NCBI GenBank assembly: GCA_947627725.1
Contig: CANQXE010000007.1
Location: forward strand, 52,117-116,116
DNA: 64,000 nt
Direction: 5' to 3'
Origin: an uncultured Clostridia bacterium
GTDB lineage: Bacteria; Bacillota; Clostridia; Oscillospirales; Acutalibacteraceae
Shown here piece by piece: positions 57,801 to 64,000 of this stretch; the first letter of the stretch is position 1; each line of letters begins with the position of its first letter. The notes beneath the pieces were generated by a model. It was not told the DNA's origin, did no database searches, and worked only from the letters and a program-made list of their open reading frames with translations. A program made the position numbers and the translations under genes.

Positions 57801-57829
57801 ATTATAACAATAACACGGCACTTTTTCAA
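57801..57829 (-). promoter_or_regulatory. Promoter giving a probably leaderless trmN6 mRNA
   Basis: TTGAAA (57824-57829) and TATAAT (57801-57806) have a 17-nt spacer on the minus strand. Only six bases separate the -10 element from the ATG at 57794, so transcription should start at or next to its A. Confidence 0.8.
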
Positions 57830-57839
57830 CAAATAAAAA

Positions 57840-57860
57840 CGGGAGGATTTTCTCCTCCCG
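57840..57860 (-). terminator. Terminator of the amino-acid ABC operon
   Basis: An 8-bp GC-rich stem (57840-57847 with 57853-57860) and a 5-nt loop, followed by TTTTTATTT on the minus strand. Confidence 0.9.
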
Positions 57861-57875
57861 AAAAATATTAAAATA

Positions 57876-58688
57876 TTATGCGTCAAGAGCCTTGTGAAGA
57901 AATGCCTTTAAAACGTCACTTTTAGGATTATTAAAGATTTCATCGGGTGTTCCCGATTCCTCAATAACACCGTTTGCCATAAAAATAACCTTGTCCGCAA
58001 CATTTTTCGCAAATTCCATTTCGTGAGTAACAACAATCATCGTGCTGCTACCTGTTTTGAGACTTCTTATAACATTCAGCACCTCTCCCGTAAGCTCGGG
58101 GTCAAGCGCTGATGTAGGCTCATCAAAGCAAAGAATGTCGGGCTGCATTGCAAGCGCGCGGGCAATCGCGACACGCTGCTGCTGTCCGCCCGAAAGCTCG
58201 TATGGATATGCCTTTGCCTTCTCCGAAAGTCCCACACGCTCTAAAAGCTCATTTGCGTTTTCGTCAATCTGCTCGTATCTTTTGGATTTGTAATCCTTTG
58301 AAATGCCCTTTTTTTCCTTTTTCATAGTTTTGATTTCATCCTTAACCGCAAGTTTAGGCGCAAGTGTAAGATTGTCAAAAACATTGTACTGCGGAAAAAG
58401 ATTGAACTGCTGAAAAACAAGACCGAAATGCAGACGGTTCCGCCTTATTTCTCTCTCGTTCAGCGTATTCTTATCGCTTGTATCAAGAAGAGACTCACCG
58501 TTTACTGTAATAGAGCCTTCATCAGGCGTCTCAAGAAAATTAAGACATCTTAAAAGAGTTGTTTTGCCGCTGCCCGAAGAGCCTATAATAACAAGTACAT
58601 CGCCCTTTTCAAGCGTAAAATCTATTCCCTTAAGAACCTCATTATTTCCAAAGCTTTTATGTATATTCTTAACCTCTAAAATAGCCAT
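57876..58688 (-). CDS. Polar amino-acid ABC transporter ATPase (GlnQ-like)
   Basis: This 270-residue ATPase powers amino-acid uptake. [15 protein letters not shown] is Walker [16 protein letters not shown] the signature and [18 protein letters not shown]alker B. A basic insert of about 25 residues ([20 protein letters not shown]) separates the Q-loop region from the signature, longer than in typical GlnQ. The ATG at 58688 follows AGAGG and lies four bases after the permease stop. Confidence 0.93.
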   Translation of the reverse strand: MAILEVKNIHKSFGNNEVLKGIDFTLEKGDVLVIIGSSGSGKTTLLRCLNFLETPDEGSITVNGESLLDTSDKNTLNEREIRRNRLHFGLVFQQFNLFPQYNVFDNLTLAPKLAVKDEIKTMKKEKKGISKDYKSKRYEQIDENANELLERVGLSEKAKAYPYELSGGQQQRVAIARALAMQPDILCFDEPTSALDPELTGEVLNVIRSLKTGSSTMIVVTHEMEFAKNVADKVIFMANGVIEESGTPDEIFNNPKSDVLKAFLHKALDA

Positions 58689-58692
58689 ATTG

Positions 58693-59388
58693 TCAACCTC
58701 TGTAATAATTAAGCTTCTTTTCAATCGCACCGAACAGTAATGTTAAAATACCGCAGAATGCAAGATAGAATACGCCTGTGTAGAATAGCGGCCATATCTG
58801 ACCTTCCATTTTTATGTACGTCTGACCTGCCCATATAATTTCGTATACGGCAATAATTCTCGCTAATGAGGTATCCTTTACAAGCGTAATAATTTCATTG
58901 CTCATAGGGGGAATAATGCGCTTGATAACCTGAAGCAAAACGATTTTGAAAAATATCTGCGTCTTGGTCATACCGAGTACCTGACCCGCCTCGTACTGAC
59001 CTACGGGTATTCCCTCAATACCGCCTCTGTAAATTTCCGAGAAATAGCAGGAATAATTGATTACAAACGCGATAAGTACCGCAACGAAACGGTCAAATAC
59101 GCTCCAGGAGGCAATCCATGTAATCAGAGAATTAGGATTTTCAATACTCTGCGCCCAAGCACCCGCAAGACCGGGTCCGTAATAAATAACAATCATTTGC
59201 AGCATAAGTGGCGTTCCGCGTATTATCCATACAAAGGTTTTAACAAGCCATTTCAGCGGCTTAAACTTGCTCATTGAGCCAAAGCTGATAATCAGACCGA
59301 GCGGCAGAGCAAAAACGAGGGTCGACGCAAATAATTCAAGAGTTGTGCCGAATCCCTTTAACAAATCCAGAGTTACTTGCCAGAACAT
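58693..59388 (-). CDS. Polar amino-acid ABC transporter permease
   Basis: This 231-residue membrane protein has about five helices. The HisM/GlnP-type signature is [19 protein letters not shown], followed by the ATPase-binding loop [31 protein letters not shown] is also typical. Only one permease gene is present, so the pore would be a homodimer. It is the middle gene of the SBP-permease-ATPase operon. Confidence 0.93.
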   Translation of the reverse strand: MFWQVTLDLLKGFGTTLELFASTLVFALPLGLIISFGSMSKFKPLKWLVKTFVWIIRGTPLMLQMIVIYYGPGLAGAWAQSIENPNSLITWIASWSVFDRFVAVLIAFVINYSCYFSEIYRGGIEGIPVGQYEAGQVLGMTKTQIFFKIVLLQVIKRIIPPMSNEIITLVKDTSLARIIAVYEIIWAGQTYIKMEGQIWPLFYTGVFYLAFCGILTLLFGAIEKKLNYYRG

Positions 59389-59419
59389 AACAATAAATTT
59401 CCCTTCGGTTGTTGTGCAA

Positions 59420-59450
59420 AAACCGTGACACTTTTATCGTGCCACGGTTT
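59420..59450 (-). promoter_or_regulatory. Intercistronic hairpin between the binding protein and permease genes
   Basis: An 8-bp stem (59420-59427 with 59443-59450) follows the binding-protein gene. It has no strong T run. Such hairpins often shield the upstream mRNA so that binding protein is made in excess over permease. Confidence 0.6.
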
Positions 59451-59466
59451 AATCAGTTAAAATAAA

Positions 59467-60309
59467 TTATGCAAGTGTTAATGAATACTTATCGGCAAGC
59501 TTCTGGAGTGAGCCGTCAGCCTTCATTTCCTCCATAATTTCATTGACCTTAGCTGTTATATCGGAATCCTTTCTGAATGAAATACCGTATTCCTCTTCAT
59601 TGAGCGTCATAGCCTGTGTAAGGTCTGCATAGCTTGTACCCTCGCCTGTCATTGCGTTTGCCATTGTGAGGTCAATAACACATGCGTCCGCAGAGCCTGA
59701 TTCAACCTCCATTAATGCATCTGATTGAGCGGTAACAGCGGTGTAATTACTCATTTTTGCATCCTTGAGAACTTTTTCACCTGCTGAAGCAGATTCAACG
59801 GCAAAGTTTAAATCCTTCATCTTATCAAGGCTTGTGTATTTTGGAGCCTCATCCGCTTTCATTACAACGACCTGTGCATTTTTAACATAAGCATTTGTAA
59901 CAGAGCTGTTTGCCTTTACCTCATCTGAAATAGTCATACCATTCCATACAGCGTCAATTGACTTAGCGTTAAGCTCCGTCCATTTATTATCCCAGTCAAT
60001 TACAATAAATTCAGCCTCTACGCCGAGCTTTTCGCATACGGCGCGAGCGAACTCAGTGTCAAAGCCTGTAAGGACTTTCTTATCCTTATCCTCATAATAG
60101 TTCATAGGCTCATATTCGGTTATGCCTATAACCATTTTACCCTTGCCCTGAACATATGCAAGGTCGCTTTCGGCAGAGGATGATGCCTGTGCACTGTCAG
60201 AATTACCGCTTGCTTCACTGTCTGACTTTGAGTTTGAGCAGCCTGCAAATGCCATTATAATTGAAACGGTCATAAGAACTGCAAACAAAGTTGATAAAAA
60301 TTTTTTCAT
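59467..60309 (-). CDS. Polar amino-acid ABC transporter substrate-binding lipoprotein
   Basis: This 280-residue lipoprotein has a signal ending in FAGCSNS, with Cys at about residue 24, then a Ser/Ala-rich linker. The mature part is a type II amino-acid binding fold: GITEYEPMNYYED, TGFDTEFARAVCEKLG and WNGMTISDEVKAN are conserved. The ligand could be glutamine, cystine, lysine or another polar amino acid; the sequence alone does not tell. A 5' leader of about 75 nt contains a hairpin. Confidence 0.92.
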   Translation of the reverse strand: MKKFLSTLFAVLMTVSIIMAFAGCSNSKSDSEASGNSDSAQASSSAESDLAYVQGKGKMVIGITEYEPMNYYEDKDKKVLTGFDTEFARAVCEKLGVEAEFIVIDWDNKWTELNAKSIDAVWNGMTISDEVKANSSVTNAYVKNAQVVVMKADEAPKYTSLDKMKDLNFAVESASAGEKVLKDAKMSNYTAVTAQSDALMEVESGSADACVIDLTMANAMTGEGTSYADLTQAMTLNEEEYGISFRKDSDITAKVNEIMEEMKADGSLQKLADKYSLTLA

Positions 60310-60337
60310 AGCTTTCTGTTCCTTTCATTCCCATATT

Positions 60338-60372
60338 TACTGTGATAATGAATTAACGCTTTGCCACAGTAA
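60338..60372 (-). promoter_or_regulatory. Leader hairpin of the amino-acid binding-protein gene
   Basis: An 8-bp stem (60338-60345 with 60365-60372) around a 19-nt loop lies between the promoter and the start codon. It is too small for a lysine riboswitch and does not look like a glutamine riboswitch. Confidence 0.45.
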
Positions 60373-60390
60373 AGTATTTAATGTAAACTA

Positions 60391-60419
60391 ATTATAACAG
60401 ACACAAATTTAAAAATCAA
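60391..60419 (-). promoter_or_regulatory. Promoter of the amino-acid ABC operon
   Basis: TTGATT (60414-60419) and TATAAT (60391-60396) have a 17-nt spacer on the minus strand. Confidence 0.8.
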
Positions 60420-60537
60420 TAATAAATTAAATGATTTTCTAAAAACATATTAATAATAGATTTGTTCCGTATTACCTTATAAAGCTAATCTCTGCGATTA
60501 CAAAATATATTTCAGCATTTATACCTGTAAATTAATA

Positions 60538-60569
60538 AACGTACGACAAAAAAATATTCGCCGTACGTT
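60538..60569 (-). terminator. Terminator after the DUF6056-type gene
   Basis: An 8-bp stem (60538-60545 with 60562-60569) follows the gene on the minus strand, with a T-rich but interrupted tract. Between it and the promoter at 60391-60419 I see nothing else. Confidence 0.65.
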
Positions 60570-60578
60570 AAATAAGCA

Positions 60579-62065
60579 TCACCATTTTTGCTGTGATGGA
60601 ATCTGTTCTATTTTTACGCTCTTATCAATATCATAAAAGAGCTTGAATCTCCTTTTCCAAATTTTTTTATCAACATCTGAACACCATACATAATTCTTAT
60701 ACGGCAGTTCCTCTACCTGAATAATTTCGGCGCCATTACGGGCATCTGTCTGAGCTGCTTTAACTCTTTCATGATTGCATATTGAAATTGTTCCGTAAAT
60801 GTAAAAAAGGTAGATCAATCCGACTAATGCAGTAATTAACGCCGCTCTTGATACCCTTTCACATTTTTTCTTAACGGTTTCATCAAAAGCGCTGTAAAGC
60901 TCCATACCGAGATAAAGCATCATTACATAAGGAGCAAAAAAGCATCTGCTTCCTATAGGTGTCACAATGAGAAGCGGTGCAATCATACAACCTGTACTTC
61001 CCAGAATAAAAATCATCTTTATCTTTTGATTCATTTCAAATGGCAGTATAATTAAAAATATAATAAATGCGAGGATATATGCTCCTGTTGCAAGACCTAC
61101 AGCGTATTTTAAAGTGTATAGTACAGTAGGATTTCCGACATTCAACATTAATGAAACGGAAACAAAAGCAACCATAACCAAAATGGAAATCAAACCAGAT
61201 ACCTTTGCTTTTTTTGAAAGCCTGTTCTTAACAGAAAACCAAGTGATAAGACACACTCCGACAAGAAATAAATTTAAAATAAGGTTATTAATAAATCCTT
61301 CATTAACAATTGTATTAAAATATGCTTTGAGTGCCTTTATGATAATATTGTCTTCGCTGCTGATAGTTCTGTAATTATCACTCCCATTCGCTACCGAGCG
61401 GTAAACTGAATTTGAGAACATCAGCACGGCACCTGCAATTGTGCCTGCAAAATAAGCAATATGCTGAACATAAATTTTTTTAATTTAATGAGTGTAAATA
61501 AAAGCACATAAACCGATAATATTACATTATAAATTGTCAAATGCTCTACTATCAAAGTATTTGCAAAACCGAGAGCCGCTAAAGGGATAATGGCGATAAA
61601 TGAATTATTAAGTCTACCCACGTAAATATTTCTCACATAATAAATATATATCAAAGTAAGAAAAATAGATGTCGTATAGTTTGCGAAACCTGATGTCCAT
61701 ACTATCGCTTGCCTTAAAACAGTAACGGGCATAAAAACCAAAACAGTAGATATTATGAATACACCGTTCTTCTGTTCGCCTGTCAATTTATTGACGATAA
61801 CAATAATACCTGTAAGGCAGAATGACATAACAAAGGCTTTAAGAAAATTCGATCTTGTAAGAGCAAGAACTATCAAATTACCAAAATAACGCCCGCTGTA
61901 ATTTTCAAACCATGTATTAAGCCTGTTCAGACCTATTTGACTGCCCCAAGCCCAGTCATCGCCCGAGTACGGAAACAATAAGCACAACAAGAATAAAAGA
62001 ATAAATATAAGAGAATAAACAATTATAATTTTATTTCGTGAATTTTTTAATGACAACTTTCCCAT
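60579..62065 (-). pseudogene. DUF6056-type membrane protein split by a -1 frameshift
   Basis: Two overlapping frames make one protein of about 495 residues. The first half (from ATG 62065, MGKLSLKNSRNK) has SGDDWAWGSQIGLNRL and NYSGRYFGNLIVLALTRSN, typical of DUF6056 proteins, and stops at 61421. The second half continues in the -1 frame as IYVQHIAYFAGTIAGAVLMF and runs to 60579. The switch falls on a run of seven A (61475-61481) that reads A AAA AAA in the zero frame, a slippery heptamer. Twelve or so hydrophobic segments are present, resembling a membrane glycosyltransferase-like protein. Mutation, slippage and sequencing error are all possible. Confidence 0.8.
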
Positions 62066-62099
62066 AATTTACCTTCAAGAGTTTTAGTTATAATGATAT

Positions 62100-62126
62100 A
62101 TTATACTGTGCGTTGAAATTTGTCAA
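62100..62126 (-). promoter_or_regulatory. Promoter of the DUF6056-type gene
   Basis: TTGACA (62121-62126) and TATAAT (62100-62105) are spaced by 15 nt on the minus strand. The spacing is short; the overlapping TAATAT at 17 nt is an alternative. Confidence 0.65.
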
Positions 62127-62140
62127 GAAACACAAAAAAA

Positions 62141-62243
62141 GAGAAAACCTACCATAACGCAATAAGCTACAGGTTCTATGTAATAAGCATTCGGTGCATT
62201 TTGTTACACAGAACCGGTAACCTACGACACTGGGTAGGTTCTC
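62141..62243. other. Structured intergenic element, about 103 nt
   Basis: Nested inverted repeats form one folded unit: an outer stem (62141-62153 with 62233-62243, small bulge), an inner 12-bp stem with one mismatch (62172-62183 with 62204-62215) and a small apical hairpin (62187-62190 with 62194-62197). It lies between two diverging genes, so it is not a terminator for either. It matches no riboswitch, 6S or SRP RNA pattern that I know. Confidence 0.6.
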
Positions 62244-62416
62244 CGGAAATTTATTGATTGAATTATAACATATTAAAAATAATATTTCAATACTTTTTTT
62301 GCATTTTCTAAAATTTGTTATACAGTTATTGTCTTTGTGTAAGTTTGCGATTTTAAAAATATCTTGTAGTTAAACATCAAGTTCAAATTGTAACTGTTTT
62401 TTAATTATTTTACTAT

Positions 62417-62444
62417 TTGCCTTTTCGGCATATTCTGTTATAAT
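62417..62444 (+). promoter_or_regulatory. Promoter of the PurF-like gene
   Basis: TATAAT (62439-62444) is consensus; TTGCCT (62417-62422) with a 16-nt spacer is a weaker -35. Confidence 0.6.
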
Positions 62445-62452
62445 ACATAAGG

Positions 62453-62474
62453 TAACACGGCTATAGCCGCGTTA
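62453..62474 (+). promoter_or_regulatory. Leader palindrome of the PurF-like gene
   Basis: A 22-nt near-perfect palindrome with one mismatched pair lies at the start of the transcript, just after the promoter. It could be an operator or an RNA hairpin. It does not resemble a purine riboswitch. Confidence 0.5.
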
Positions 62475-62507
62475 TGTTTATACAAACTGTTAAAGAGAGG
62501 GAATTTT

Positions 62508-63914
62508 ATGGGCGGATTTTTTGCTGCGGCATCTAAGGAAGACTGCGTTTTTGATTTATTTTTCGGGGTTGATTACCATTCACATCTCGGCACACGCCGC
62601 GCCGGTATGGCAGTATACAGCGAGGAAAACGGCTTTGACAGGTCGATACATAATATTGAAAACGCACCATTTCGAACAAAGTTTACGAAAGAGTCAAATG
62701 AAATGCACGGTACGCTTGGTATCGGATGCATTTCGGATTATGAGGCACAGCCTGTTTTAATTCGCTCACACCACGGTACATTTGCCATCACAACAGTCGG
62801 CAAAATCAATAACGCGGATGAAATAGCCGATAAAATAATTAAATCCAACACGCATTTCTTTGAGATGCAAAGCGGTGAAATAAATCCGACAGAGCTTGTA
62901 GCGGCAATAATTAATCAGAAAGAAAATTTTATTGACGGTATACGCTATGCGCAGGAAATTGTTGACGGCTCGCTTAGTATGCTCATTCTTACGCCAAAAG
63001 GTATTTACTGCGCGAGAGACAAATTCGGCAGGACTCCGATTGTTCTCGGAAAGAAAGAAAACGGCTGCTGTGCAAGCTTTGAAAGCTTTGCATACCTAAA
63101 TCTCGGCTATACCGATTATAAAGAGCTCGGTCCGGGAGAAATTGCCGTTATAACCGCAGACGGAGCCAAGACCCTGGTAGCGCCGGGAAAGGATATGAAA
63201 ATCTGCACCTTTTTGTGGATTTACTACGGCTATCCGTCATCGTCGTATGAAGGCATCAGCGTAGAAAAGATGAGATATAACTGCGGAAAGGCGCTCGCAA
63301 AACGTGATAACGTAAAACCCGATATCGTCGCAGGTGTTCCCGATTCGGGTACCGCACACGCTATCGGCTATTCAAACGAATCAAAAATCCCGTTTTCACG
63401 TCCGTTTGTTAAGTACACGCCTACATGGCCGCGCTCCTTTATGCCCACGCACCAGAGCAAAAGAAATCTTATCGCGAAAATGAAGCTTATTCCTGTTCAC
63501 GATTTGATTGAGGGCAAAAGCCTGCTTCTGATTGATGATTCAATCGTGCGCGGAACCCAGCTTAGGGAAACAACTGACTTTTTATACGCCAGCGGCGCGA
63601 AGGAGGTACATATCAGACCTGCCTGCCCTCCGCTTGTATTCGGATGCAAATATCTTAATTTCTCACGCTCTACCTCTGAAATGGAGCTCATCACAAGGCG
63701 TGTAATAAAGGAGCTTGAGGGAGGAGAGCCTGACGAGAAAACACTTAAGGAATACACAGACCCCGACAGCGAGAAATATCAGAAAATGGTAGATAAGATT
63801 TGTGAAACGCTTCATTTCACTTCTCTGCGCTATCACAGGCTTGATGATATGATAGAATCCGTTGGTATAGGTGCGGATAAGCTCTGCACCTACTGCTGGA
63901 ACGGTGAAGAATAA
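62508..63914 (+). CDS. Amidophosphoribosyltransferase-like protein without the catalytic cysteine
   Basis: This 468-residue protein has the whole PurF layout. The C-terminal phosphoribosyltransferase domain has GVPDSGTAHAIGYS and the PRPP loop LLIDDSIVRGTQ (about 340-351). The N-terminal glutaminase fold is recognisable (FDLFFGVDYHSHLGTRRAGM), but the protein starts MGGFF, whereas PurF starts MCG with Cys as nucleophile. The four cysteines that bind the Fe-S cluster in Bacillus PurF have counterparts at Cys233, Cys380, Cys460 and Cys463. So it may use free ammonia or another amine, or be regulatory. No other purine gene is adjacent. AGAGGG precedes the ATG. Confidence 0.88.
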   Translation: MGGFFAAASKEDCVFDLFFGVDYHSHLGTRRAGMAVYSEENGFDRSIHNIENAPFRTKFTKESNEMHGTLGIGCISDYEAQPVLIRSHHGTFAITTVGKINNADEIADKIIKSNTHFFEMQSGEINPTELVAAIINQKENFIDGIRYAQEIVDGSLSMLILTPKGIYCARDKFGRTPIVLGKKENGCCASFESFAYLNLGYTDYKELGPGEIAVITADGAKTLVAPGKDMKICTFLWIYYGYPSSSYEGISVEKMRYNCGKALAKRDNVKPDIVAGVPDSGTAHAIGYSNESKIPFSRPFVKYTPTWPRSFMPTHQSKRNLIAKMKLIPVHDLIEGKSLLLIDDSIVRGTQLRETTDFLYASGAKEVHIRPACPPLVFGCKYLNFSRSTSEMELITRRVIKELEGGEPDEKTLKEYTDPDSEKYQKMVDKICETLHFTSLRYHRLDDMIESVGIGADKLCTYCWNGEE

Positions 63915-63929
63915 AGAGCATATATCATA

Positions 63930-64000
63930 ACCACCAGTTGAACTGGTGGTTTGCACAGGCCCTAAAAGGGCCGCCTACTGGCTCGCCGACTGAAAGTCGG
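63930..64000. mobile_element. Hairpin row resembling an IS200/IS605-type end, cut by the window edge
   Basis: Four short hairpins follow one another: 63930-63950 (10-bp arms about a central base), 63958-63972, 63973-63982 and 63986-64000. IS200/IS605 elements carry subterminal hairpins, and the tnpA gene usually lies just inside. No transposase is visible because the window ends. The first hairpin could instead be the terminator of the PurF-like gene, though its T run is short. Confidence 0.45.

Larger units (their letters stand above)
62066..62507. other. 442-nt intergenic region
   Basis: The region holds the minus-strand promoter (62100-62126), the structured element (62141-62243), an AT-rich stretch at 62245-62416 in which I see no gene or clear motif, the plus-strand promoter (62417-62444) and a leader palindrome (62453-62474). 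Confidence 0.7.

Noticed and set aside
62141..62243. T-box or other known riboswitch in the structured element
   Set aside because: No T-box core (GGGTGGNACCGCG-like) or other known conserved loop is present, and no gene lies directly downstream on either strand in the right orientation.

Overview
The window looks like chromosome of a low-to-moderate GC, spore-forming, anaerobic member of the Clostridia, most likely Oscillospirales/Ruminococcaceae. The reasons are consensus sigma-A type promoters, strong AGGAGG ribosome sites, cotJA/cotJB spore-coat genes, a Firmicutes-style rpoB-rpoC-rpsL-rpsG-fusA-tuf cluster, a flavin reductase-rubredoxin fusion and a GH51 arabinofuranosidase. This is a family-level inference from gene content, not a species call.

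Layout. Positions 1-311 hold the start of a manganese-catalase-family gene running off the left edge. 451-6801 (minus) is an F-type ATP synthase operon, atpB-E-F-[H+A]-G-D-C, in which the delta and alpha subunits form one continuous 672-residue ORF. 7011-9497 (plus) carries proS and galE. 9610-12080 (minus) is a membrane protein/XRE regulator/membrane protein module. 12237-16536 (minus) is an ECF-type transporter (EcfT, fused double ATPase, S component, small membrane protein) behind an MreB-like gene, followed by recD2. 18930-31021 (minus) is the transcription/translation cluster tuf-fusA-rpsG-rpsL-rpoC-rpoB.

31324-38498 (plus) has a peptide-binding lipoprotein with a VanZ-like gene, a nagB-metG-tatD operon and an AGCS amino-acid symporter. 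38524-46722 holds an XRE regulator, a large secreted glucosaminidase with duplicated Fn3 modules, putP, a GH51 arabinofuranosidase, the rubredoxin fusion and a frameshifted EamA transporter. 46724-53781 has dut, a lone mazF, cotJA-cotJB, a D-Ala-D-Ala carboxypeptidase, a degenerate metallophosphoesterase and a secreted transglutaminase-like protein. 53907-57794 (minus) is trmN6-rsmI-radical SAM-mscL-alpha/beta hydrolase, and 57876-60309 is a polar amino-acid ABC importer. The right end has a frameshifted DUF6056-type membrane protein, a structured intergenic element, a PurF-like protein without its N-terminal catalytic cysteine, and a row of hairpins resembling an IS200/IS605 end.

Most genes are ordinary housekeeping genes. 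The observations most worth checking are the delta-alpha ATP synthase fusion, the cysteine-less PurF-like protein that keeps its Fe-S ligands, the metallophosphoesterase that has lost three metal-ligand positions, the probable leaderless trmN6 transcript, two single-base frameshifts (one on an A AAA AAA heptamer), and the roughly 100-nt structured element at 62141-62243. I see no CRISPR array, rRNA or tRNA gene, and no complete mobile element.
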